Made by a program: the position numbers and the translations under genes. A DNA stretch of 64,000 nucleotides from positions 372,001 through 436,000 of the forward strand of contig JAILMW010000033.1 of assembly GCA_024692235.1 (NCBI GenBank). The letters are read 5' to 3'. This DNA is from Saccharofermentans sp. Its GTDB lineage: Bacteria > Bacillota > Clostridia > Saccharofermentanales > Saccharofermentanaceae. Positions 50,865-58,971 of this stretch are shown in pieces (positions within the stretch are counted from its first letter, which is position 1; each line of letters opens with the position of its first letter). The notes under the pieces were generated by a model. That model ran no database searches and was not told where the DNA came from. It worked only from the letters and a program-made list of their open reading frames with translations.

Positions 50865-53231
50865 TTATACTCTCCAATTCTCAGGATATAAAGTAAGATA
50901 TTCGGGCTTGTCCAGTCTCTCGTCTATGAGCAGGGCAAAGCCCGTATCTTCTTCTGTACGGATTACTCTTCCGACAGCCTGAAGGACTTTCTCCCACCCG
51001 GGGTATCTGTATGCAAAAGCAAAACCGTCACCGAACTTCTCCGAGTAGTAGTTACTTAATATCTGCCTTTCGGGAGTGATCTTTGGAAGACCTACGCCCA
51101 CGATTATGACGCCTGATAATCTGTCCCCTGTAAGATCTATTCCTTCTCCGAAATGCCCTCCTAATACGGCAGCACCTAAGAGGCATCCTTCGTTTGCTTC
51201 AGAGAAAGCATCAAGGTAGTTCTTCTTATCTTCCGCGGACATGCCGGGAGTCTGAAGAAGAAGCGTACGCTTAATGCCGTCTTCTTTTGTTGCAGCGGAA
51301 AGATCCTTTTCGAGCCTTGAGCAGACGCTGTTCATGAACTCAAAAGAAGGGAAGAAGACCATATAATTGCCTCTTCTGTTTATTATCTCTTCCTTGATCC
51401 GTTTAACGGTCTTATCAAGGTTAAGAGCGCGCTCTTTATAGACTGTGCTTATGCTCGTATCTATAAGTATCTCCAGGTTCTCGGGAGGAAAGGGAGATGC
51501 AAGTTCTATGCTCCTGCAGTAGTCCGCATCCTTACCTATAAGGACATTACGATAGTATTCGTAAGGCGATAAAGTAGCTGAGAAGAATACGACGGGCATC
51601 TTATCCTTTATAAGGTTATCCAGCTTATCGGAGCTGTCCAGGCACGTAAGATTGATCGTTATATCTCCTGCTTCCTTGCTCAGGCTGCAGATATAAGAAT
51701 CGTTGAAATACTGCTCGAATACGGTAAGGAAGAATCTTGCTTCGAAGAAATACTCCGTGGCGGTCTCACGAAGCTCTCCCTGAGGCATAGCATCTAAGAT
51801 AGGAGAGAGAAGTCTTATGGAGCGCCACAGATGTCCGTAGAAGTTCTTGGGCATCTCGCGCATTCCTTCCCAGTGGTCGGTCTTTAATATCTTATGTTCG
51901 TCAGCGCCTTCGTTTATCTTGAATGCAGACTGGTCAACGCTCATGCTCTGGTCGCAGATTCTGAAGTACTGATCGAGCCTTTGAAGGTAGCTTTCTGTCC
52001 TGGCGTCGATGCCCTTAAATACAGACATCATCTTCTTAAGAAGCGAGTAGGAGAAAGAGGCGCTGTACATCTCTCTTGCTCTGTCTACCATATTGTGAGC
52101 CTCGTCTATAAGTACTGCATTTCGACTGTCTACCTCTTCGGAGAAAGCTCTTACGAGGCTTACTCTGGGATCAAAGGCGTGGTTGTAGTCTCCGATCACT
52201 ATCGTGCAGAAATTCATTATATCAAGCGAGAACTCATGGGGACATATCTGATGCTTCAAAGCTATCTCGGATACTATCTCGGGGGTAATGTCGTCCAGCA
52301 TAAGAGCTTCGCTAAGTGCCGGACGCAGCCTGGAGTAATAGCCTTCAGAGTATTTGCAGAACTTGGCGTCGCATCTTTTCTTATAGAAGCACATGCTCTC
52401 CTTGGACGCTAATACTATGGAACGGATTATCAGACCTTTCTTTCGCATGTCGTTAACGGCCTTTGCCGCTACGCCTCTTGTAGCTGTCTTTGCAGTTAAG
52501 TAGAAGATCTTGTCGTATCTGCCCTTAAGAAGACCTTTTACCGCGGGATAGAGTGTGGATATGGTCTTGCCCGTACCTGTAGGAGCCAGCGCGAAAAGCA
52601 CCTCTTTGGAGCAAAGAGATATAAGAGTCTGCTTCATGAGCTTTGCCTGTCCGGGGCGTATCTCAGGGTAGGGGAATGTCATCTCCTTAATGGACCTTAC
52701 CATACTCTCGGAGTAGTCCATGAGCTTGGAAGCAAATTCCATATATTCCGAGCAGTGATGCTCGAAAACTCTATATGCTTCGTCGTAAGTTATGGTCTGG
52801 GTATCTTCGTAGAACTCTAACGTGGTTATGGAGACATATCTTAAGGTGATAGCCACCTTCTCAAGATCATTCTTCTCCATATAGAGATATGCATATATTG
52901 CAAGCTGTGCTTCGTGTTCGGGACGGACCAGCTTCTCGTAGGAATCCTTGGAAGATCCGAAGGACTTGATCTCGATTATGTGATCGTTACCGATAATGAC
53001 ATCGGCTCTTCCGGAAACTTTCAAAGTGAGTCCGTTGTATTCGTAGGAATCGGAGAGCGAATATTCCGTATCCATATCGTCACCGTACTGCTTCTTAAGG
53101 TCAGAGAAGATCCTTCTGTGAAGCCTTGTCCCTTCGATACCGGAGACACCGCCAAATGAACCGGAACTTAAGTTACCGGCCCTTGATATGAATTCCGCAA
53201 GCGAAGTTACTGATATGGAAAGATCACGCAT
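50865..53231 (-). CDS. PD-(D/E)XK nuclease-XPD/DinG helicase fusion
   Basis: The 788-residue protein joins a RecB/Cas4-like nuclease domain (about 35-170; VSGRADVIIG, IIEIKSFG, and the helix EHEAQLAIYAYLYME) to an XPD/DinG-type superfamily 2 helicase. The helicase has Walker A APTGTGKT, four iron-sulfur cysteines in order (CFYKKRC, KFCKY, QICPHEF), the DEAH box LIDEAHNM, and motif VI QAVGRVIRTEED. Such proteins act in DNA repair or as defence-associated helicases; the exact role is unknown. The start has no Shine-Dalgarno; the promoter lies 6 nt upstream (see below). Confidence 0.88.
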   Translation of the reverse strand: MRDLSISVTSLAEFISRAGNLSSGSFGGVSGIEGTRLHRRIFSDLKKQYGDDMDTEYSLSDSYEYNGLTLKVSGRADVIIGNDHIIEIKSFGSSKDSYEKLVRPEHEAQLAIYAYLYMEKNDLEKVAITLRYVSITTLEFYEDTQTITYDEAYRVFEHHCSEYMEFASKLMDYSESMVRSIKEMTFPYPEIRPGQAKLMKQTLISLCSKEVLFALAPTGTGKTISTLYPAVKGLLKGRYDKIFYLTAKTATRGVAAKAVNDMRKKGLIIRSIVLASKESMCFYKKRCDAKFCKYSEGYYSRLRPALSEALMLDDITPEIVSEIALKHQICPHEFSLDIMNFCTIVIGDYNHAFDPRVSLVRAFSEEVDSRNAVLIDEAHNMVDRAREMYSASFSYSLLKKMMSVFKGIDARTESYLQRLDQYFRICDQSMSVDQSAFKINEGADEHKILKTDHWEGMREMPKNFYGHLWRSIRLLSPILDAMPQGELRETATEYFFEARFFLTVFEQYFNDSYICSLSKEAGDITINLTCLDSSDKLDNLIKDKMPVVFFSATLSPYEYYRNVLIGKDADYCRSIELASPFPPENLEILIDTSISTVYKERALNLDKTVKRIKEEIINRRGNYMVFFPSFEFMNSVCSRLEKDLSAATKEDGIKRTLLLQTPGMSAEDKKNYLDAFSEANEGCLLGAAVLGGHFGEGIDLTGDRLSGVIIVGVGLPKITPERQILSNYYSEKFGDGFAFAYRYPGWEKVLQAVGRVIRTEEDTGFALLIDERLDKPEYLTLYPENWRV

Positions 53232-53237
53232 AGAAAG

Positions 53238-53246
53238 AGTATAGCA
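53238..53246 (-). promoter_or_regulatory. Extended -10 promoter of the nuclease-helicase gene, leaderless position
   Basis: On the minus strand TGCTATACT (53246-53238) is an extended -10 whose last base is 6 nt before the ATG. Initiation 7 nt downstream of the -10 would fall on the A of the start codon. There is no Shine-Dalgarno. Confidence 0.5.
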
Positions 53247-53254
53247 CTATAAAG

Positions 53255-53283
53255 TTGATTTATTTGTCCTATTAATGTATCAT
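53255..53283 (+). promoter_or_regulatory. tRNA-Leu promoter
   Basis: TTGATT (53255-53260), 17 bp, TATCAT (53278-53283), 18 nt before the mature tRNA. It is divergent from the helicase promoter with a 9-nt gap. Confidence 0.65.
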
Positions 53284-53300
53284 CATGTAGCTGATGATTC

Positions 53301-53387
53301 GCGGATGTGGTGGAATTGGCAGACGCGCTAGCTTCAGGTGCTAGTGGTTTCACGACCGTGCGGGTTCAAGTCCCGCCATCCGCACCA
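53301..53387 (+). tRNA. tRNA-Leu (anticodon CAG)
   Basis: A complete cloverleaf: acceptor GCGGATG paired with CATCCGC, anticodon stem CTAGC/GCTAG around loop TTCAGGT (anticodon CAG, reading CUG), a long class II variable arm (TGGTTTCACGACCG), T loop GTTCAAGTC, and an encoded CCA end. The length of 87 nt with CCA suits tRNA-Leu. Confidence 0.97.
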
Positions 53388-53390
53388 GGA

Positions 53391-53420
53391 CCCCTTGAGA
53401 GATTCTCAGGGGGTTGTTTT
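53391..53420 (+). terminator. Intrinsic terminator of tRNA-Leu
   Basis: CCCCTTGAG (53391-53399) pairs with CTCAGGGGG (53405-53413) with one G-U pair, followed by TTGTTTT. The G-run also provides the only candidate ribosome site for the small ORF that follows. Confidence 0.85.
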
Positions 53421-53567
53421 ATGTACAATCATTTGAAAAATAATGTCAGATACGAGGATCTCGGCCATTGCGGATTCCTCGACGAGGAGAATCGGGAAGA
53501 ATTCTATCAGGTCATTTCTTTCTTTGATTCGGTAGTAAGGCCCACGCATGGAAATGTTTTAAAATAG
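53421..53567 (+). CDS. Possible 48-residue protein after tRNA-Leu
   Basis: An ATG right after the tRNA terminator opens a 48-codon frame (MYNHLKNNVRYEDLGHCG to TAA). It is acidic-to-neutral, soluble, and without a recognised domain. The G-run of the terminator stem, 7 nt upstream, would be its Shine-Dalgarno. It could be a small gene transcribed by read-through, or chance. Confidence 0.35.
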   Translation: MYNHLKNNVRYEDLGHCGFLDEENREEFYQVISFFDSVVRPTHGNVLK

Positions 53568-53673
53568 TTCATATATAGTTTGTTTATTGCTTTTATCTAT
53601 TATTGTTTGAAACCCACGTATTTCGTATGATTTGAGTAGATAGTACGGCATTTGAGAAATATCGAGGTGTTTT

Positions 53674-55962
53674 ATGGAGTCAAGGCTTATCTATTCAGCT
53701 GTCTTTATGATACTGATGCTTGTTCTCCTTTTGTGTGCGATCAATGCAGGGCGGCACTATAAGGCACTCGGCATGGCTGTTGCCAGACTCGATCTTGCTC
53801 TCATACCTCCGATCTTAGGTAATTGCATCGTATTAGCATCCAAGAGCGCTACTGTCTCTATGGTCGGCTATTATGTTTTCTATGTAGGAATGAACTACAC
53901 ACTCTTCGAATTGATGAGATTTACCAGGATCTACTGCAATCAGTCAGGATATGGAAAGAAGCTTCCCAAGTGGCTTAAGTATTTCCTTCTGGCAGATGCG
54001 GTTCAATTGCTGCTCAATATAGTTACTCACCATGCTTTCTCCGTGGAGAAGATGATCCTGGACGGAACGGATTATTACATGATGGTGCCCCATATCGGAC
54101 AGATTATCCACAGGTTCATTGTTATCGTTGCATATTCGCTTGCGATCCTTATCTTTTTCCTGGCGACTACGCATGCTTCCAAGATCTACAGAGAACGCTA
54201 TTCCATTATCCTGACATTTCTTGTTGTCATAGGTATATGGGAATCATTCCACCTTGTATTAAGGGAACCGATCGACCATTCCATGATCGGACTTGGTGCA
54301 TTCGGTATCATCATCTACTATTTCTCTATCCATTACAGGCCTTTAAGGCTCCTTGACCGGATATTGTCAGGCGTTATCTCCAACGGTTCTGATGCTATCT
54401 ATATCTTTACTCCCAGGGGTCGCTGTATCTGGACTAATAAGGAAGGGTGTTATCTTATCGGTGTCCAGGAGGATAACTGTGATAATGCTCCCGAGTTGCT
54501 CGAGTATCTCTTCGGTACGAAGCTTAGAAGAGGTAACTGGTCCGAGAAGCATATGACAGGCGGCGGTGACAGTATCAAGTATTATCTCCTTGAGAATAAG
54601 GAAGTAGGCGATGCCGAGAATATGTTCAGCGGTTACTACCTCAGGGTCAGGGATATCACTGAGGAACAGTTAAGGCTTAAGCGTGAGATGTACGAGGCTA
54701 CGCATGATACTCTTACGGGTCTTTATACTAAGGATCATCTGTATAAGCTGATCCTTGCTGAAGTAAGATCTCATCCTTCTACCGGGTTCATGATACTTAT
54801 CGTCAATATCAGGAATTTCCGCGTATTGAACGATATCTTCGGAGCTGACTTCGTGGATAATGTACTTACGAACCTTGCCGGATATCTTACAGATCATCTG
54901 TCGAGAAGAAGCTCCATCGGAAGGATCGGCGGAGGTGACTTCGGCATCCTGATCCCTAAAGATGAGTTCAATGAGCATAAGGTAGAGAAGATCCTGTCTG
55001 ATTTTGCGATCAGGGGGGATGCTGCGGATTATCCTATTCAGATCCAGGTCGGTGCATACGAGATCACCCGTGACGAACCCGATGTAGTCACAATGTTCTC
55101 TCGTGCAAGGCTGGCTCTGTCAACGATAACAGACGAGTACGCCAAGAAGATAGCTTACTACGACGATAAGATCAGACAGGAGATCCTGTGGAACCAGGAG
55201 ATCACTGCTGAACTAACCGAAGCTATCGAGCACCGTGACATAAGACCTTATCTTCAGCCTATCGTCGACAGGAACGGTACTGTAGTCGGTGCGGAGGCTC
55301 TTGTACGTTGGATCCACCCTCAGCACGGATTCCTGGCTCCTTTCAAGTTCATACCGACTCTTGAGAAGAACGGACTAATAGCTGAAGTAGATAAGTACAT
55401 GTGGAGATGTGCATGTGAGATCCTTAATGAGTGGAAGAGAAGAGGTCTTGATCTGTTCTTATCGGTAAATATCTCTCCCAAGGATTTTTACTTCATGGAT
55501 GTCCCTAAGTATATCAAGGACCTTGTGAAGGAATACGATATCGAACCAGGAAGACTTCGCGTAGAGATAACCGAGACAGTCATGATGAACGATTCCGATA
55601 AGATGCTCCGTATCATGAACGAACTTCGCGAAGGCGGATTCATCGTAGAGATGGATGACTTCGGAAGCGGTTATTCTTCACTTAATATGCTCAAAGATAT
55701 GCCTGTTGATGTACTCAAGATCGACATGAAGTTCCTGGGTAAATCCGATAACGAGCAGAGGGCTGATACTATCGTCAAGAATATCATCAATCTTTCCAAG
55801 GAACTCGGTATCACTTCTCTTACCGAGGGCGTAGAGACCCTGCTCCAGTATAACGGACTGTCTGATATGGGTTGTAAGCTCTTCCAGGGTTATTACTTCT
55901 CTAAGCCGATACCGGTCGAGGATTTTGAACAGCTTATCGAGCCGGATGTGAAAGCAATGTGA
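53674..55962 (+). CDS. Seven-TM GGDEF-EAL protein, probable c-di-GMP phosphodiesterase
   Basis: The 762-residue protein starts with seven TM helices (about 1-220, of the histidine-kinase N-terminal 7TM type), then a PAS-like region (about 230-330), a degenerate GGDEF domain (THDTLTGLYTKDHL, with RIGGGDFGIL where GGDEF is expected) and an EAL domain that keeps its catalytic residues: GAEALVRW, VNISPKDFY, VEITETVMM, EMDDFGSGYSSL, VDVLKIDMKFL, LTEGVET and GCKLFQGYYFSKP. It should therefore hydrolyse c-di-GMP at the membrane, possibly with the GGDEF domain as regulatory GTP or c-di-GMP site. GAGGT precedes the ATG. Confidence 0.92.
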   Translation: MESRLIYSAVFMILMLVLLLCAINAGRHYKALGMAVARLDLALIPPILGNCIVLASKSATVSMVGYYVFYVGMNYTLFELMRFTRIYCNQSGYGKKLPKWLKYFLLADAVQLLLNIVTHHAFSVEKMILDGTDYYMMVPHIGQIIHRFIVIVAYSLAILIFFLATTHASKIYRERYSIILTFLVVIGIWESFHLVLREPIDHSMIGLGAFGIIIYYFSIHYRPLRLLDRILSGVISNGSDAIYIFTPRGRCIWTNKEGCYLIGVQEDNCDNAPELLEYLFGTKLRRGNWSEKHMTGGGDSIKYYLLENKEVGDAENMFSGYYLRVRDITEEQLRLKREMYEATHDTLTGLYTKDHLYKLILAEVRSHPSTGFMILIVNIRNFRVLNDIFGADFVDNVLTNLAGYLTDHLSRRSSIGRIGGGDFGILIPKDEFNEHKVEKILSDFAIRGDAADYPIQIQVGAYEITRDEPDVVTMFSRARLALSTITDEYAKKIAYYDDKIRQEILWNQEITAELTEAIEHRDIRPYLQPIVDRNGTVVGAEALVRWIHPQHGFLAPFKFIPTLEKNGLIAEVDKYMWRCACEILNEWKRRGLDLFLSVNISPKDFYFMDVPKYIKDLVKEYDIEPGRLRVEITETVMMNDSDKMLRIMNELREGGFIVEMDDFGSGYSSLNMLKDMPVDVLKIDMKFLGKSDNEQRADTIVKNIINLSKELGITSLTEGVETLLQYNGLSDMGCKLFQGYYFSKPIPVEDFEQLIEPDVKAM

Positions 55963-55976
55963 TAAAGATCATGTCG

Positions 55977-56007
55977 GGGGTAATACTATTTGGTATTACC
56001 CCTTTTA
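55977..56007 (+). terminator. Intrinsic terminator after the GGDEF-EAL gene
   Basis: GGGGTAATAC-tatttg-GTATTACCCC, a perfect 10-bp stem, followed by TTTT. Confidence 0.9.
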
Positions 56008-56043
56008 TATGGTATAGTCGGTAAAACTTCATGGGGGTAATAT

Positions 56044-56799
56044 ATGGATCCTACGATCAAGTTTGACGGCTATGCAGGTGATTATACTGCGGGAAGGCCG
56101 GGTTATTCGACGGAACTCATAGACAGCTTCTATAAGGACTTCGGCATGACTCCTGATTCAGTTATCGCAGATATAGGTTCAGGTACGGGAAAGTTCGCGG
56201 CATTTCTTCTTAAGAGAGGAAGCGATGTGTTCGCGGTAGAACCTAATTCCGATATGAGACGTGTAGCGGAAGAAGAACTCTCATCTTATCCGAAGTTCCA
56301 CTCCGTTAACGGCGGCGCAGAGTCAACAACTCTTCCTGATAACAGCGTTGACTTCATAACTACAGCTCAGGCATTTCACTGGTTCGATGTAGTAAAGTTC
56401 AGATCTGAATGCTTCAGGATAATAAGACCGGGCGGTAAAGTATTACTCGTGTGGAATGTAAGAGATGAGTCTGATCCCGTGAATTCTGAACTTAAGGTTA
56501 TCTATAAGAAGTACTGTCCGAACTTTGCCGGATTTAACGGAGGGATAGTAAAGGACGATCCGAGGATAAGGGAATTTTTCTTCGATAAGTACGAGCATGT
56601 ATCCTTTGACCACCCGCTTGTATTGGACAGAGAGAAGTTTATCTCAAGGAGCCTGTCGGGGTCCTATTCGTTAAAGGAAGGCGATAGGGATTACGATGAA
56701 TATATGGCTTCGGTGCTCGATGTCTTTGACAAGTATTCAAAGGATGGAACAGTTACCATCGGAAACAGATCCGAAGCTTACATAGGATGTGTCAATTAA
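56044..56799 (+). CDS. SAM-dependent methyltransferase (class I)
   Basis: A 251-residue soluble enzyme with the class I methyltransferase motifs: VIADIGSGTGKFAAF (motif I), VFAVEPNSDMRRVA (motif II), STTLPDNSVDFITTAQAFHWF (motif III region, with the AQAFHWFD sequence of the UbiE/Methyltransf_11 subfamily) and IIRPGGKVLLVWNVRD. The substrate is unknown. The ribosome site is GGGGGTAA. A TGGTATAGT extended -10 lies at 56010-56018. Confidence 0.88.
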   Translation: MDPTIKFDGYAGDYTAGRPGYSTELIDSFYKDFGMTPDSVIADIGSGTGKFAAFLLKRGSDVFAVEPNSDMRRVAEEELSSYPKFHSVNGGAESTTLPDNSVDFITTAQAFHWFDVVKFRSECFRIIRPGGKVLLVWNVRDESDPVNSELKVIYKKYCPNFAGFNGGIVKDDPRIREFFFDKYEHVSFDHPLVLDREKFISRSLSGSYSLKEGDRDYDEYMASVLDVFDKYSKDGTVTIGNRSEAYIGCVN

Positions 56800-56865
56800 T
56801 TGTTATTGCTTAATTTATGCTTTTGCGTAATACTCAATTGAAATTAACATTTCAGGAGTATAGGT

Positions 56866-57486
56866 ATGAAAAAGACGATAATAGTAAAGAGACTTACGGC
56901 AGCCGTACTTGCTGCGACACTTATGGTATCAGTGGCTTCCTGTTCTTCGGACAGCGAAGAAGAGGAGACAACAACAACTACTACTACTGCTTCCGAAGAG
57001 ACCTCAGAGGAGACGACTACTACGGAAGAAACAACGGAAGAGACTTCTGAGGAGACTTCTTCCGAATCATCCGAAGAGACATCCTCCGAGGAGACAGTGA
57101 TCGATGATCCCGAAGTCGCTATGTACAACGATCCGGAAGTAAGATCCTGGGCATCCTGGTATATCAATAACGGATACGATATCGAATATATGGATCACGA
57201 AGCCGGTGAGAGCTTTTGGGGCGAAGGTACCAATATGGTCGAAGGATTCGGTGCTGCTGAACCGGGTGATAATCTCTTCACTATCGATTATGTCATGAAG
57301 TTCCCCGACTATGAGTCCGCAGATGCTTTCCTTAATGAGCTTGACGGCAGTGATTTCGGTGATGTCGTAAGGACGGAGAACGGTGACGGTTCATGTACAT
57401 TCGAGGTCGAGGGCGGAATGTGGTACGGTTCTCTTTCTACGAATAATGTCATAGTCTTCGTATGTAACGAAGACTTTGAAGGATAA
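56866..57486 (+). CDS. Lipoprotein with Thr/Glu-rich low-complexity linker, first of two
   Basis: The 206-residue product has a lipoprotein signal (KKTIIVKRLTAAVLAATLMV, lipobox VASC, Cys about 26), then about 50 residues of almost only Thr, Glu and Ser (EETSEETTTTEETTEETSEE), then an extracytoplasmic domain (NDPEVRSWASWYINNGYD, FPDYESADAFLNELDGSDFG). The linker should be extended and acidic, holding the domain away from the membrane, possibly through the wall. The next gene is a paralog. No family is recognised. Confidence 0.82.
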   Translation: MKKTIIVKRLTAAVLAATLMVSVASCSSDSEEEETTTTTTTASEETSEETTTTEETTEETSEETSSESSEETSSEETVIDDPEVAMYNDPEVRSWASWYINNGYDIEYMDHEAGESFWGEGTNMVEGFGAAEPGDNLFTIDYVMKFPDYESADAFLNELDGSDFGDVVRTENGDGSCTFEVEGGMWYGSLSTNNVIVFVCNEDFEG

Positions 57487-57498
57487 GGGGGTAACGAT

Positions 57499-58113
57499 AT
57501 GAAAAGAACACTGTTTAATAAAAGACTCGCTGCACTTCTTATCATCTCGGCTCTTATGCTGTCATCAGCTTCATGTTCTTCGGATAACGAAGGAGCAAGG
57601 GAGACAACGACAACCGATGCTACTACTACTGAGGCTACGACTACCGTAGAAGAGACATCAGAAGAGACGTCCGAGGAGACTTCGGAAGAGACGACTACTA
57701 TAGAAGAAACGACTGAAGAGACTACTTCCGAGACGACCGTAGAGACAACCTGGGAGACTACGCTCGTAGATGATCCTGTTATCGATGAGTTCACGGATCC
57801 TGAAGTAAGGTATAGGGCTTCCTTGTACATTAGCGACGGTTACAGGGTAGAAGCTATCGGCGAGAACAGCTCCTTTGCTGCTGACGGTATGACGGAAGGT
57901 TTTGCTGCGATAGCGGAAGGGGATACACCTTTTACATCCGATTATGTATTCAAATTCCCCGATCGTGAGACGCTTGATGCTTTCCTCGCCGAGTTTGACG
58001 GCGGTAGCTTCGGACCGGTCGAATGGATGAACGATTATAACTTTTCTTTCGCCGAAGGCCGAGGTCTCGGAACCAGAATGGATAATAACGTATTGATCCT
58101 TGTCATCGATTGA
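57499..58113 (+). CDS. Lipoprotein with Thr/Glu-rich low-complexity linker, second of two
   Basis: Paralog of the preceding gene (204 residues), with the same order: lipoprotein signal (MLSSASC lipobox, Cys about 27), a Thr/Glu linker (TTEATTTVEETSEETSEETS), the conserved DDPVIDEFTDPEVRYRASLY corresponding to DDPEVAMYNDPEVRSWASWY, and FPDRETLDAFLAEFDGGSFG. The two genes are 12 nt apart and clearly arose by tandem duplication. The ribosome site is AAGGGGGTAA. The response regulator gene starts 69 nt downstream. Confidence 0.82.
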   Translation: MKRTLFNKRLAALLIISALMLSSASCSSDNEGARETTTTDATTTEATTTVEETSEETSEETSEETTTIEETTEETTSETTVETTWETTLVDDPVIDEFTDPEVRYRASLYISDGYRVEAIGENSSFAADGMTEGFAAIAEGDTPFTSDYVFKFPDRETLDAFLAEFDGGSFGPVEWMNDYNFSFAEGRGLGTRMDNNVLILVID

Positions 58114-58182
58114 TATAAGGTATCGGGTATTTGACTGATATCCGTAATGGGGTAATATACTGTAAGCATTATCAAGGAGTAG

Positions 58183-58890
58183 ATGAAGGAAATTCATGTG
58201 CGGTTTCCTTCCCCGTTCGCGATGAAGAAGATATTAGTTGTAGATGATGATACATATATAAATGAGATGGTACAGAAGGCATTGAAGTCGGAAGGGTTCA
58301 ATGTCCTTTCTGCTTATTCGGGAACCGAAGTCCTCCTGCTTCTTAAGAAAGAGACGCCGGATCTTATCCTTCTGGATCTTATGCTCCCGGGGTTAAGCGG
58401 AGAAGAGCTTCTTCCTCTTATCAAGGACATCCCCGTTATAGTAGTTAGTGCCAAGATCGACCACAAGAATAAGGTCGACCTTCTTGTAGGTGGTGCCCGC
58501 GACTATATAACTAAGCCTTTCGAGCTTGATGAACTTATGGCAAGGATAAGGATCCATCTCAGAAACTCTTCTTCTAAGCGTGACAAAGAGGATGAGATCA
58601 TAACTTCCGGTGAGCTGGTACTTGATGTAGACCGTCTGGAAGTAAGATATAAAGATTCTGTATCCAAGATAACTCGTACCGAGTGTGCGATATTAAGACT
58701 TCTTATGCAAAACGAAGGAAGACCGATGGGCAGGAATAATATCCTCGAGATGATAAGCGAAGATACGCCTGATTGCACCGACAGGTCTTTGAAGCAGCAT
58801 ATAAGTAATATCAGGAAGAAGCTTATGTCTTTAGACGATAAGGACCATATCGAAGCTATATACGGTATAGGCTTTAAATACATATCTTGA
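58183..58890 (+). CDS. OmpR-family response regulator
   Basis: Probable regulator of the ABC transporter operon that follows. The 235-residue protein has KILVVDDDTYINEM, the phosphoacceptor in ILLDLMLPGLSGEEL, VIVVSAKIDHKNK, DYITKPFELDEL and a winged-helix domain (SKITRTECAILRLLMQNEG, then IEAIYGIGFKYIS). The start is uncertain: AAGGAG is only 3 nt from the ATG at 58183, a GTG at 58198 or the ATG at 58222 would remove 5 or 13 residues that lie outside the receiver domain. The histidine kinase is at the far end of the same cluster. Confidence 0.9.
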   Translation: MKEIHVRFPSPFAMKKILVVDDDTYINEMVQKALKSEGFNVLSAYSGTEVLLLLKKETPDLILLDLMLPGLSGEELLPLIKDIPVIVVSAKIDHKNKVDLLVGGARDYITKPFELDELMARIRIHLRNSSSKRDKEDEIITSGELVLDVDRLEVRYKDSVSKITRTECAILRLLMQNEGRPMGRNNILEMISEDTPDCTDRSLKQHISNIRKKLMSLDDKDHIEAIYGIGFKYIS

Positions 58891-58926
58891 CGATTTCTTG
58901 ACGGTGTCTTGTACATTATCCTTATA
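58885..58926 (+). promoter_or_regulatory. Three 11-bp direct repeats at the ABC transporter promoter
   Basis: TCTTGACGATT, TCTTGACGGTG and TCTTGTACATT follow each other without a gap (58885-58917), starting in the response-regulator stop codon, then ATCCTTATA (58918-58926). Direct repeats at 11-bp spacing are typical OmpR-type regulator sites, and TTGAC can double as a -35 box. They lie 46 nt or more before the transporter ATG. Confidence 0.65.
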
Positions 58927-58971
58927 TCCTTGTGATTAAATACATTCAGAGTTAAGAACAAGGAGATAATT

